A stretch of 64,000 nucleotides of DNA from Spiroplasma endosymbiont of Dioctria linearis. GTDB taxonomy: Bacteria > Bacillota_I > Bacilli_A > Mycoplasmatales > Mycoplasmataceae. Position numbers and translations under genes: made by a program. The stretch is from positions 1 to 64,000 of the forward strand of contig NZ_OZ034984.1 of NCBI RefSeq assembly GCF_964030865.1, given 5' to 3'. The notes under the pieces were generated by a model. It ran no database searches. It was not told the DNA's origin and worked only from the letters and a program-made list of their open reading frames with translations. Below, piece after piece: positions 1 through 11,069 of this stretch. How positions within the stretch are numbered: position 1 is the stretch's first letter; each line of letters opens with the position of its first letter.

Positions 1-899
1 TGAAGAAATTAACATTAGAAGAAATTAAAAATAATAAAGATTTTAAAGAGTTAATTAAAAAACAAAATATAACAGATGAAATATTACAGAGCAATATCTT
101 AGTTATAAGTAGATTCTTAAGTGATTATGTTCATTGTTATAAAGAAGAGGAATTAAAATTTTGTAAACAACCAATAGCTGGAGTACAACAAAAAATTGTT
201 TATAAAAATAATATGTTTTATATTACAAGCAAAAATTGTAAGCATTGAATATTTGAAAATAAAGATTATAAAATTACCAAAAATATATTATATGCAGATT
301 ACGATTTAAAAGAAAATACTCAAACTATTGGTGAATACATTGAAGCTCTAGATTTATCAAAAGTTAATATTCAACAAAAAAATTTATTTACCAAAATTAG
401 AGAAAATTTAAGTACTAACTCTTGAAAGGGATTTTATCTTCATGGAAAACCAGGGATTGGAAAAACTTTTTTAATGAAAAGATTGGCAAACTACTATGCA
501 AAAAAAGATAAAAAAGTAATTTTTGTTACTGTCAATAAATTAGTAAAAATAGTAAAAGATACATTTAATAATCAAGAGAAAACTAATCTTTCAAAATTTT
601 ATGATGATTGTTTAAATGTGGATGTATTATTTCTTGATGATATTGGAGCAGAGATTGTAAGTGATTGAAGTAGAGATGAGTTGTTATTTGGTGTTTTAAA
701 TCATAGATTAGAAAATAAAATGATAACTCATTTTACATCTAATTTCTCAATTTCTGAATTACAAAATTATTATTTAAATAAAAGGGTAATAGGCATTGAA
801 GAGAAGAAATTTGAAAAACAAAAGACTTTAAGATTTACTGAGAGATTAAAGGGGCTAGCTTTTGAAATAGAAATGTCAGGAACTAATAAAAGATACTAA
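1..899 (+). CDS. dnaI: Primosomal helicase loader DnaI (5' end cut by window)
   Basis: A DnaC/DnaI-type AAA+ ATPase that loads the replicative helicase during primosome assembly. The reading frame is open from the first bases; the sequence starts with TG followed by AAG AAA, so the ATG probably has its A one base outside the window. Seen: Walker A HGKPGIGKT at about residue 148, Walker B VLFLDDIGAE near residue 210, and a C-terminal sensor region ending in RFTERLKGLA. Three TGA codons (about 247, 423 and 666) are read as Trp. The length (about 299 aa) suits the family. In Firmicutes dnaI follows dnaB-like genes, which would lie upstream of this window. A gap of about 120 bp separates it from gap. 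Confidence 0.88.
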
Positions 900-1018
900 T
901 AGATTTTTTTCCACAATATAAAAAATACTCGGAAAAAATGGAAATAAATTCTTATGCTTTTATTTAATAAATAAGGCTTTAAGGTATAAAATAAAGACGT
1001 GAAAGGAAACGACTAAAA

Positions 1019-2032
1019 ATGAAAAAAATAGCAATTAACGGATTTGGAAGAATTGGACGTCTAGCTTTTAGACAATTATTCTTATCAAAAAATATTGAAA
1101 TTGTAGCAATTAACGATTTAACAAACTCAAAAACATTAGCATACTTATTAGAATTTGACTCAGCTCACGGGAGATTTATGAGTGGGAAAATTGAAGCTAA
1201 AGAAGGTGCAATTATAGTTAATGGGAAAGAAATTAAAATTTTAGCTGAAAGAGAAGCAAAAAACTTACCATGAGGAAAAATGGGAATTGACTTAGTAGTG
1301 GAATGTACTGGATTCTATGCTGATAAAGAAAAGTCACAAGCTCATATTGATGCTGGAGCTAAAAAAGTAATTATTTCAGCTCCAGCAACTGGAGATTTAA
1401 AAACTGTTGTTTTTGGTGTAAACCATAAAACAATTAAAGCAGAAGATAAAATAGTTTCAGCAGCTTCATGTACAACAAACTGTTTATCTCCAGTAGCAAA
1501 AATTTTGGATGAAAAATTTGGAATTGTTAAAGGATTAATGAATACAATTCACGCAGTTACAAATGACCAAAACTTATTAGATTTACCTCATGTTGACTTA
1601 CGTCGTGGGCGTGCAGCAGCATGAAATATTGTTCCATCAAAAACTGGAGCAGCAGCAGCAGTAGGAAAAGTTTTACCAAACTTAAATGGAAAACTAGATG
1701 GGTTAGCACTACGTGTTCCAACAATTACTGGATCAATTGTTGACTTAACTGTTGAATTAGCAAAAAATACAACAGTTGATGAAATTAATAACTCAATTAA
1801 AACAGCAATATCAAAAGATGCTGATCTTGGAGCAGCTTTAGAATATTGTACAAAAGAAATCGTTTCACAAGACGTAATTGGATCAACATATGGTTCAATC
1901 TTTGATGCAACTTTAACAAGAGTTATGGAAGTTGATGGAAAACAATTAGTTAAAGTATTTTCATGATATGACAATGAAAATTCATTTACTTCACAATTCA
2001 TCCGTACAATTAACTACATGTTAAGTTTATAA
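1019..2032 (+). CDS. gap: Glyceraldehyde-3-phosphate dehydrogenase
   Basis: NAD-dependent glycolytic enzyme converting glyceraldehyde-3-phosphate and phosphate to 1,3-bisphosphoglycerate. It has the N-terminal Rossmann motif INGFGRIGR, the catalytic loop SAASCTTNC with the nucleophile at Cys151, and a full length of 337 aa. Trp residues are encoded by TGA at 1271, 1621 and 1964. The start ATG follows a GAAAGGAAAC ribosome binding site. Arginine codons include many CGT, unlike most neighbours, which fits a highly expressed gene. It lies upstream of pgk, as in many Firmicutes, but here a small Panacea-like gene separates the two. Confidence 0.97.
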
Positions 2033-2089
2033 TTTCTAAAATCAAACAATCAGCATATTTTTACACGATATTATTATTGAGGTGAAAAT

Positions 2090-2602
2090 ATGTTTTTTTA
2101 TTCAAAAGATGATTATATTGATTATGTTCTTAATGTAATAGCAAAAGTTAAGTTGAAAAATAATATTAATAAAGTAACTCAAATTCAAATTCAAAAAATT
2201 ATTTATATTGTGTATTCCTATTTTCTAATTTTTAAATCTAAAATAGCTGATATAAAATTTGAAACTTGAAAGTGAGGACCTGTAATTTATAAGTTATGAA
2301 AAAGTCACACCCAGTATTCAAAGTCAAATGTACCATTAATTTTTAATGAAAAAGAGGATCTTAAAATAGCTAATGATTTTAATAGTGAGAATTTAATTAT
2401 CTATGAGATTATTAAATTTTTATTAAATTTAAAATATTGAGATATAGTTTTAATTTGTCATGAGCAGACCCCATGAAAAAAATTATATAAACCTAGTAAG
2501 AATAATTTAATTACTGACCAAGATATTTTGAAATTTCATAATGAAAACAATAATAATTTTTTTGAATATATAGATTTTATAGTTAAAAATGTTTTAAAAT
2601 AA
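2090..2602 (+). CDS. Panacea / SocA-like (DUF4065) protein
   Basis: A 170-aa protein matching the DUF4065/Panacea pattern by eye. It has an N-terminal helix with QKIIYIVYSYFL, then the signature W-KWGPVIYKLW at residues 60-70, and the second motif HEQTPWKKLY near residue 124. Panacea domains occur in SocA, the adaptor antitoxin of SocAB, and in many toxin-antitoxin or phage-linked loci. The start is an ATG preceded by GAGGTGAAAAT. Four of its Trp codons are TGA, so it is adapted to this code. No toxin-like partner is adjacent: the flanks are gap and pgk. It may be an orphan or domesticated antitoxin-fold protein; that role is inferred. The family match is from motif recognition only. Confidence 0.7.
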
Positions 2603-2623
2603 ATAAGTATAGGAGAGCATAAA

Positions 2624-3820
2624 ATGAAAAAAACACTAAATGATATTCAAGTATCAGGTAAAACAGTTCTTGTTAGAGTTGATTTTAACGTACCATTAAA
2701 AGATGGAGTTATAACTGATGATAACCGTATTAGAGCAGCATTACCAACTATTAATTATTTAATTGAAAAGGGAGCTAAAATCGTCTTATTTTCACACTTA
2801 AGTAGAATAAAAGAAGAAAGCGATAAAGTTAAAAAAACTTTAGCACCAGTTGCAAAAAAACTAGAAGAGATATCAAAAAAATCAGTAAAATTTGTATCAC
2901 AAACTAGAGGAAAAGAATTGGAATCAGCAATTAAAGATTTAAAAGCTGGAGAAATAATCTTATTTGAAAATACACGTTTTGAAGATGTTCAAAATGGAGA
3001 ACTTGTAAAATATGAATCAAAAAATAACAAAGACTTAGGAAAATACTGAGCTAGTCTAGGAGATGTATTTGTAAATGACGCTTTTGGTACTGCTCATAGA
3101 GCTCATGCTTCAAATGTTGGTATAGCATCAAATATATCAGAAAGTTGTGTTGGATTCTTGGTTCAAAAAGAATTAGAAATGTTAGCAAAAGGAATTGATA
3201 AACCTGAGCATCCATTTATTGCAATAATTGGTGGAGCTAAGGTTTCTGATAAAATAGGAGTTATTGATAACTTATTAGAAAAAGCAGACAAAATTATTAT
3301 TGGTGGTGGAATGGCATATACCTTCTTCAAAGCACAAGGGCATAATATTGGAAAATCATTATGTGAAGAAGATAAAGTTTCATTAGCAAAACAATATTTA
3401 GATAAATCTAATGGAAAAATTATTTTACCAATTGACTCTGCAAATAATAAGGATTTCAAAGATACACCTGCAACAATATCAGGAGTTGATTTACCTGATG
3501 ATGTAATGGGATTAGATATTGGTCCAAAATCAATTAAACTATTTGAAGATATTTTAAAAGATGCAAAAACAGTGGCTTGAAATGGTCCAATGGGAGTATT
3601 TGAGTTTGAACATTATAATAAAGGAACTTTAGCTGTTTGTGAAGCAATTGCTAATTTAAAAAACTCATTTACATTAATTGGTGGAGGAGATTCAGCAGCA
3701 GCAGCAATTCAATTAGGATTTAAAGAAAAATTTACACATATTTCAACAGGTGGAGGAGCATCTTTAGAATATATGGAAGGAAAAGTTTTACCTGGAGTAG
3801 AAGCAATTCAAAATAAATAA
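2624..3820 (+). CDS. pgk: Phosphoglycerate kinase
   Basis: Glycolytic kinase transferring phosphate from 1,3-bisphosphoglycerate to ADP. It contains the N-terminal substrate-binding motif [13 protein letters not shown], the H-x-x-R region FSHLSR, FENTRF, the interdomain segment and the C-terminal nucleotide loop GGGDSAAAA followed by [14 protein letters not shown]. Length is 398 aa, usual for the family. TGA at 3047 and 3578 encode Trp. The ATG follows AGGAGAGC. The gene starts 21 bp after the Panacea-like gene, so the two are probably cotranscribed, and ends at a small hairpin terminator. Confidence 0.97.
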
Positions 3821-3826
3821 TTAAGA

Positions 3827-3851
3827 AAATACGGTTTATTACCGTTTTTTT
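3827..3851 (+). terminator. Terminator after pgk
   Basis: Short hairpin ACGGT-TTATT-ACCGT followed directly by a run of eight T residues, just after the pgk stop. The stem is only 5-6 bp, so strength is uncertain. Confidence 0.6.
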
Positions 3852-3879
3852 TGATTTATAATTAGAAATGGTGATTTAC

Positions 3880-4674
3880 TTGAAAAGAAAAACTCGAAAA
3901 ATTGATAATAGTGAATGAATAACAAATATATTTTTAGATAAAGAAAATATTTATTTTACAGATAGTCTTCCAAATAAAAGTAATAATCTTTTATGTTATA
4001 TTTCAAAAAATAATTTTAAAGAAAATTTAAAAAATAAAGCAGATATTGAAAGATTTTTTTTATCTCATCCAAGCCCCTTAGTTTCTTCTTTTGAAGATAT
4101 TAGTAAAACTGATATAAAAATTTTAGATGTTTTTGAAGATTATATTCAAAATTTTATAAATATTGATGGAATTAAATATATTAGCTTTATTAAAGAAAAT
4201 AAGGTATTAACAAGTATATTGGACTGTAATGAAGTAGGCAAAGAATTACAAATTATTAAAAAAATTGAAGATAAATTAGTAATAAAAAAGCAAGATAAAA
4301 TATGAATAGCAGATAAACATTTAGAACCTATTAATCAAATTAATTATAATATTGTAGATATTGTTAAATTAAAAGATAAGTACGTAATTCAAAATGAAAA
4401 AGAAGAATTATTAATTTTGGATCATGAATTTAATAAGGAAAAAATTATTTTAATTGAAAAGGGCTTTAAGAAAATATATTATATAAATCAGAGTAATATT
4501 TTAATTTCTTATAAAGATTTGAGCGTTACAGTTATTCATAATATTTTTACTGGTAAAACTGAACCTTTTGATAATTGCTTTATAAATAGAGCAGTCTTAT
4601 TAGATGATAATTTATTACTTTCTAAAAAGATTGAAAAGGGAGTAAAAAAAAGTTTGTTAAATTTAATTTATTAA
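3880..4674 (+). CDS. Conserved-looking protein of unknown function, 264 aa
   Basis: No family is recognised. The frame is open from a TTG at 3880 with GGTGAT as ribosome binding site a few bases upstream; a GTG at 3871 is in frame but lacks a binding site. TGA codons at about 3916 and 4303 are read as Trp. The protein is soluble and rich in Ile, Lys, Asn and Asp. Its second half is a succession of short beta-strand-like segments separated by polar turns (for example KYVIQNEKEELLILDHE and SNILISYKDLSVTVIHN), which could be a beta-propeller-like or solenoid fold, but this is a guess. It stands alone between the pgk terminator and a strong bidirectional terminator. Confidence 0.75.
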
Positions 4675-4699
4675 ATTTTGTATATAAATACTATATATT

Positions 4700-4741
4700 A
4701 AAAAGAAAAGACCATACATATATGTATGGTCTTTTCTTTTA
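4700..4741. terminator. Bidirectional terminator between convergent genes
   Basis: Perfect inverted repeat: AAAAGAAAAGACCATACA and its complement around a short TATA centre, with A and T runs on both sides. It separates the unknown plus-strand gene from the convergent membrane-protein gene and can work on either strand. Confidence 0.9.
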
Positions 4742-4750
4742 TTTTTATTT

Positions 4751-5668
4751 TTATGCTTGATTAACTTCATACTCTCTTTGTTTTTCAGCAAGTCTTGAAT
4801 AATCTTGATACTCAATTGTATCACCTTTAGCTCATATACCTTTAATAATTCTATTTATTGTGTAAATAATAAATAATTGAATTGCAATTCTATATGCAGC
4901 AAATGTTGTGCTCAATAGTGCTCCAAAGAATCCTCTTTTCTTGTTGAATAAATCTCCAATAATTGAGAAAATTGTAAGAACAGCTGATATTAATTGAAAA
5001 ATTAATACAATTGTAGCAAAGATTAAGTTTATAATTGCTATAAAATTCATAAACCCATAAGATATTCCTTTTTTATCTCATGCTGCTTTTGCATTTGGTG
5101 TTGCAAATAATAAGCAGTTTAGAACTCCTCAAAATACTATTCCTGATAAAATCCCAACAACTATTTGATCTGCTAATCCAGCAGTAAATATTTGTTTTGT
5201 AGAAATTAATGAATAACCAAAATAAAGAGATAAAGCTATTGTTCCAGCTATTAAACAGTTTCCACCATATCCTTTAGATATTGTAAATTTAGGACTAACT
5301 GTTGATTTAATAGGAATATTTTGCATTTGTGCTAGTACAAATGGTGTAAATAAACCACCAATTGAAATAGAAAATAATGCGATAATATATCTATTATTTA
5401 ATAATGTAATGTCATCAGCTTTTCTTAAAAAACTTATGATGAATGAACAAAAGAATATATTAGTTATAATAGCAAACCCTACTACGGCAACTATCATAGG
5501 AATAAAATTAATTATAGTTTGATCTCCACCGCTTATTTGATTTGCAAAATTAGGATCTGCTATATAATATGCAAATACTATTGCAGACAATAAACCTACA
5601 ATTAAACCAAATCAATTTCCGATTAAAAGTAGCATTCTCATACTTGAAGTTTGTCTATTTCCTCTCAT
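4751..5668 (-). CDS. Polytopic membrane protein of unknown function, 305 aa
   Basis: The start ATG at 5668 follows a strong GGAGGTGGAAAA ribosome binding site. The frame runs through three TGA (Trp) codons to a TAA at 4751. Six or seven hydrophobic helices can be seen: around residues 12-35, 50-80, 95-115, 135-155, 165-185 and 210-240, plus a weaker one near 265. The cytoplasmic-looking tail is polar and ends EKQREYEVNQA. A glycine-rich SKGYGGN lies before the fourth helix. I do not recognise a family. It is the last of the minus-strand genes facing the bidirectional terminator; its own Shine-Dalgarno and a 55-bp gap suggest expression separate from the secreted protein upstream. Confidence 0.8.
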
Positions 5669-5723
5669 TTTTCCACCTCCTTAATAGAATTGTACCATTA
5701 AAAAAAATCAAAAATAATATTAG

Positions 5724-6683
5724 TTAAATAGTTTCTACTGTTTTGCCAGGAGTATTTTTTATAAGAATTTTGTATTCACCAAAAGCATTTTGATTACTTG
5801 TTATACCCATATAAAAATATTCCTCAATAACTTCCTCGTTATTTGCATATTCATCTCCTGGAAAATAACTTTTAGTTTTTTCATTAAAATTTGCATAATA
5901 AAGTGTTACTGGTCTATCTATTTTTTCTAGTTTCACTTTTTTTTCAATATTGATATGCATTATAACTTTTTCTCTCATTTCTTTGCTTTCTTCATCTGTA
6001 CTCATAAATCAATTAATGATTTGCTTTACATATTGAAAAGCATTATTTTGAGGTATTTCTATTCCCCAAGGTTGTTCGTCAAATCCATCTATTCAAATTT
6101 GTTTTTCAATTTCTAATTCAAAAGTATTTTCAAATTCTTTTTTTAAATCATCTAAATTTTTATATGGATTAGAAGAGTTTAAACCAAAAAGCCTAATTTG
6201 TTTATTATTGATTGATGCATATACATTAGCATAATATAAATATCCTAAAGCAGGGTCATTAAATCTTTCAATAACAAGAGTATGATTTTCAATTTTCATT
6301 GCATTTATATCTTTATTTGCATCAACAAATTCTTTGCTAAATTCTTCAGCTTGGCTATTTTTATAGTCCATAGAACCATTAAAACTTGTTGTAATGGTTT
6401 TTATACTATAAACATTTGATATTTCTTCAGGAATAGCTAAAAACATCTCTTCAACACATTTTTTTAATGAATTTGTAAAATCTTTAGAAGTTAATTCAGC
6501 TTGGGAGATACCATTAACATCTTTGAATTGTAGATTATTTCAATCCAATTTTGCAAAGTCATAATTATAACTTATTTTTTTTGTAATTGTTTCAATTGGA
6601 GAATAAAAAGCATAGTTTACAATTGGAGCAAGAGATGCAATTGATACAGCAGATGCACTTAGCATTATTATTAATTTTTTCAT
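5724..6683 (-). CDS. Secreted or membrane-anchored protein of unknown function, 319 aa
   Basis: Begins MKKLIIMLSASAVSIAS, a typical signal peptide or signal anchor, but with no cysteine lipobox, so probably not a lipoprotein. ATG at 6683 follows GGAGGAAGAT. The rest is a polar extracellular-type domain with no motif I can name. Four TGA codons are read as Trp. It lies between the permease terminator upstream and the polytopic membrane protein downstream, both on the same strand. A role in the cell surface or in protein-protein contact is possible, but only the export signal is supported. Confidence 0.75.
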
Positions 6684-6716
6684 ATCTTCCTCCATAATAA
6701 GTTAATTATATTATAA

Positions 6717-6743
6717 AAAAATAGTCCTTTATGGACTATTTTG
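6717..6743 (-). terminator. Terminator of the permease gene
   Basis: Ten-base-pair stem AAAATAGTCC / GGACTATTTT with a short loop. Read on the minus strand it is followed by a T run, just downstream of the permease stop at 6736. Confidence 0.85.
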
Positions 6744-8409
6744 AAACTGTTTTATTTTTTAATTTTTCTGCTTTTAAACTTAATTTGTATTCTAGATACT
6801 CTTGATCATTTTTTATTTCTTCAGCTCTAATATCTGCCATTTCTTTATCACTTAAAAGTCTAAAGAAATTTTCATATTCTGAAATAACTTTACCCATTTC
6901 TGAATTTGGGTCCATTTTTTTCATTTTATTTTTATAGTATAAGAAGTATTGTAATATTGCTCATATGACAATACCTACGAAGTATACTAATTGGAAGATA
7001 CTGCTTACTAATCCTTGGATAATAATTTTACCATTTACATCTTTTACATTAGCTAATCCAATGAAGTATGAAACTAGTATAAATACTAAGAATAGTAGAG
7101 TAATAAATCAAGCTACGTATTCTCATATTTCAACTTTTATTTTCTTTTTAAATCCTTGAACTAGTACAACTGGAATAATCATTCCATAGATTGCAATTAA
7201 AAGAATTGATGCACAACTTGCAATTGTTCCATAATTTAATGGAGAAGGTGACTTTGTAGCTCCTTCAATAATATCTGGAATAAATAAGAACATAATTGCA
7301 CAGATTACAAATAATCCCATTGTTGCTAAAACCCCAGCAACTGGAACATTTTCTTTATTTTCTTTTCTAAAAATTGGTGAAATGTATCCTTGACTTGATA
7401 GAGGTTCAAGAGTTGAACCTCCAAATAATGTTATTTGTAATGAAGAATTAAATCTCATTAGGATTGTACAAATAATAATTAGTATTGGTCCAAAATTTCT
7501 TAAAAAATTATTGTCTGGAAATAATTGAGTGTTTGGATTTCCAGTAAATGTTCCACCAATTGCAAACATTGTAATTACAGAGAATACTATGTAGAAAAGA
7601 GTTGTTGCAATCATTATAACTATAATTGCAATTGGCATATTTCTTGCTCTATTTTTAATATTCTTACCTGTTGATATAAATGTTTCTATTCCACCAAAAG
7701 CAAAGAAACAAGTTGTAAAAGCTTTAGTAAAGCCATTCATAGTTAGTTTTTGATCTTTATAAGCATCAAAAGGGTTATTTCCTAGACTTATATTCATAAA
7801 TCCAGCAGTTAGCCCAAAAATCATTAATAATAGTGTAATTCCTCATGTCATATATCCTATAATTAATCCAACATACTTATATTTTTTTATTCCAAAAAAT
7901 ATAATTGTTGCTGCAAAGATATAAAGAGCAAAGGCAATTAAATCTAAGTATAGATTTCCTCATTCTCCAAATAGTCCATAATCTCCATTTTTGTCTTGAC
8001 CAACAAGTCATAAACCACCAGTTTGTCCTTGTTCAAGTGGACCAAAGTTAGCTCTAACCATTGTAACTATTAAAGCCATACCAATTACTGGAATAACTGA
8101 ATAGTTGATAAAACCAATTAATAATCCTCAGAATTTACCAAATGCTGTCCTAACATATTGGCTTCCTCCTCCATTTGCTTGGGGATGATATTTAACTAAT
8201 TTGGCAAAGGCTCAAGCACACATAAATGCTATTAAACCTTCTATTAAAAATAATCAGATAATATGAAGACCTATTCCATCTTCTGGATCATTTCCAGCTC
8301 CTCCAAGTACTATTTGACTAAAACTTGCTGTAAAAGTAATTCCAGCAATAAAAGTAAAGCCAATTCATATTATTGAAAAAAGGCCTAATTGTTCTTTTCT
8401 TGTTTTCAT
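6736..8409 (-). CDS. APC-family amino acid permease
   Basis: A 557-aa integral membrane transporter of the amino acid-polyamine-organocation superfamily. It opens with MKTRKEQLGLFSIIWIGFTFIAG, a typical first helix, and continues through about 12-14 hydrophobic segments. The loop ANGGGSQYVRTAFG and the segment FFAFGGIETFISTGKN (helix 6 with its glycines) are characteristic. The C-terminal tail is a charged cytoplasmic stretch ending KNKTVSK. The start ATG overlaps the RNase J stop by one base (TAATG), so the two are translationally coupled. Substrate cannot be told from sequence. The operon ends at a hairpin after the stop. Confidence 0.9.
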
Positions 8410-10211
8410 TATTTATTAACCTCTATTTTTTTATTTAAAATAACTGGAATAATTAAAGGATTTCTTCTTTTATATCTAAAGATGAAAGGTGATAATGATT
8501 CCTTTATTGCATTCTTAATAGCACCAAAGGTAGGCTTTGGTGATTTAAGAACTTCTTGTACGGCATTTGTAACTATGTTTATTGATTCAGAAATAACATT
8601 TCCACTGTCTCTTACATAGAAACTTCCTCTAGAAACAATTCTAGGAGGAGCTGATAATTTATTAACTTGTGAGTCTATTGAGATAATGACAGCCATTAAA
8701 CCATCTTTACTTAGAATATTTCTTTCTCTAATAACATTACTTGCTTTTCCTGTCATATCTTTTCCATCAATAAATACTGCTTCAGCTGGTACTCTTTTAC
8801 CAAGCTGACCAACACCATTATGTAATTCAATTTGATCTCCATTTGCAACAACAAATACGTTATGAGGTTTAACATTAACTTTCATTGCTGTTTCACCATG
8901 GATTTTTAACATTCTATATTCACCATGCATTGGCATAAAACATCTTGGTTTTAGTAAAGTAAATAATAATTTCTGTTCTTCTTGACTTGCGTGTCCAGAA
9001 GTATGAATTTTGTTATCTCCACTGTTTTCAATAACATTAGCACCAATTCTTGTTAGTTTGTTAATTACATTTTCCACATCAGCTCTATTACCAGGAATAG
9101 GTGATGAAGACATAATTACAGTATCACCAGGAATTATTTTTATTGTTTGATGTTCCATTCTAGATATTCTAGATAGAGCAGCCATCGGTTCTCCTTGACT
9201 TCCTGTACATAAAATCATTATTTGGTTTTTAGGGAAGTTATCAATTTCATGGGGTTTAATAAACATTTTATCATTAATGTTTAAATGACCCATTTGTCTA
9301 ATTATTTTAATAATTCTTTCAATACTTCTACCAATAACAACAATTCTTCTACCATACTTATTTGCAAGTTCAATAATATGTTGTAATCTATGAACGTTTG
9401 AAGCAAATGAAGCAATGATAATTCTTCCTTTTGATTTTAAGAAAAGTGTATCAATATTTTGAATAACTTTTCTTTCACCAATTGTATAACCTTCAACTTC
9501 AGCATTTGTTGAATCTGCCATTAATAACTCAATTCCATCATTTCCTCATGTTGCCAATCTTTGTACATTAGCATCATGGCCTAAAGGTGTTCAGTCAAAT
9601 TTATAATCTCCTGTTGAGAAAATAGCACCATTAGGTGTTTGCACATGAACTCCAAAAGCATCGGGTATTGAGTGATTTACTGCCGCAAATTGAATAGTGA
9701 AATTTACTGTTGAATAAACATCATTTTCAGTATACTCTCTAACAACTGTTTTATTTTGTAACTTGTATTCTTTTAATCTATCTCTAATTAATGCAGCTGC
9801 CAAAGCTGGTGCATAAATTACTGGTACCTCAACTTGTTGAAGTAGATAAGGGATTCCCCCAATATGATCTTCGTGACCATGAGTAATAAATAATCCTTTT
9901 AATTTTGAGTTATTTTCTACTAAATAACTGAAATCAGGAATTACAGCACTAACACCTAATTGTGTAGCATCGGGAAATTTAACCCCAGCATCAATCATAA
10001 TAATTTCATTATCATATTCGATACAGTAAGTATTTTTACCAACTTCTTCTAAACCACCTAAAGCAAATACTTTAGTAGGAAAGGGTGCTTGTTGTATTTT
10101 TTTCTTTGGCGGATTTATATTATCAGCCAATTTTTTTATTTCAATTTTTTTCTCTAAATTTGCAACTACGCTTTTTACCTGTTGTAGAGACTCTTGTTTT
10201 TTGTCTTCCAT
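8409..10211 (-). CDS. rnj: Ribonuclease J
   Basis: Metallo-beta-lactamase/beta-CASP ribonuclease with 5'-3' exo- and endonuclease activity in mRNA decay and rRNA maturation. It has the metal-binding motif HGHEDHIGG at residues 111-119, a downstream STGDYKFD and a C-terminal beta-CASP region with CTGSQGEPMAALSR and MPMHGEYRML. The 600-aa length includes an N-terminal lysine-rich extension of about 45 residues before FALGGLEEVGKNTYC. TGA codons near 9545 and 9591 are Trp. Mollicutes usually have two RNase J paralogues; I cannot tell J1 from J2 here. It is cotranscribed with the downstream permease through a stop/start overlap. Confidence 0.95.
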
Positions 10212-10371
10212 ATTTTCAACTCCTTATATTAAAATGTAAAAATTTGTAAAATGATACGTAAAAGTATTATATGTATTATCGTTTCCAAATAATTTAAAAG
10301 TCATAGTTAATAGTATTTTAGCAAAAAAGTAAATTAAATATACAAAAAACTAACTAAAAATAAATAAAAAA

Positions 10372-10391
10372 AGAAGTTTTATAAAACTTCT
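10372..10391 (-). terminator. Terminator of def
   Basis: Perfect palindrome AGAAGTTTTATAAAACTTCT overlapping the def stop codon. On the minus strand it is followed by a run of T residues. Confidence 0.85.
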
Positions 10392-10998
10392 AAATTACTA
10401 TTCAATTTTCCTCATTATAATTGGGATTTTCCTTATTAATTCGATCATAATAAAGTTTTCCTTGATTATGTTCCAATTCGTGTTGAAAAACAATAGCATG
10501 ATATCCTCTTAAAGTTAATTCAATATATTCTTGCTTGAATCAGTCATACCCCTCAACTTGAATTTTATAACTTCTTGGTACTAAACCTTTATGGTCTTTA
10601 TCTACACTCAAACAACCCTCACCATCACTTAAATAAGTAATTTGGTCACTATTTGCAGTTATTTTTCCATTTATTATTGCATATTCTTCTACATCTCCAT
10701 TTTCAACATCTCATTCAAATCTTGCAAAAAACATATTAGTATTGCTTCCAATCTGAGGAGCTGCTAGTCCAACTGCTGGACGCAAGTAATCTTCATTTTC
10801 TTTTTTATTTAAATCAGGATCTTGACTATATCTTACAAAATCAATTAATTTTCTCATTACTAAATCATTTTCTTTACTTAACGGTAATTCAACGTCTAAC
10901 GACTTATTTCTAATAATTTCTGGTTGATTATCTTTTCACAATCATTTATTTGTTGGTAATTGTGATTGCAATAAGTCCTTTTTTATATCTAATTTCAT
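10390..10998 (-). CDS. def: Peptide deformylase
   Basis: Removes the formyl group from the initiator methionine of nascent proteins. All three active-site motifs are visible: VGLAAPQIG (motif 1), EGCLS with the metal-binding cysteine (motif 2) and HELEHNQG (motif 3, HExxH, near residue 172). Length is 202 aa, normal for Gram-positive type deformylases. ATG at 10998 follows GGTGTTGATTT. Five TGA codons encode Trp. It is divergent from rsmD over a 70-bp AT-rich promoter region containing TATAAT-like boxes on both strands, and stands apart from rnj by 178 bp. Confidence 0.95.
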
Positions 10999-11069
10999 AA
11001 ATCAACACCTCAAATATCATTATATAATAATTATTTTTGTATAATATAAAAAGCAAAGGAAAAATTAAA

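Noticed and set aside
1588..2001. A 137-aa minus-strand frame inside gap
   Set aside because: It lies opposite a well-conserved GAPDH coding region, has no ribosome binding site and no family pattern; it is a shadow of the real gene.
1019..2032. Apparent broken genes (split frames) across many loci such as gap, pgk and gmk
   Set aside because: The breaks are always TGA codons at positions where the families have Trp, so they are code-4 readings and not pseudogenes.
3163..3459. A 98-aa minus-strand frame inside pgk
   Set aside because: Opposite conserved PGK sequence, no start signal; shadow frame.
11037..11069. An earlier ATG for rsmD
   Set aside because: It would add 11 non-conserved residues, overlaps a TATAAT box, and the ATG at 11070 has AAAGGA upstream.
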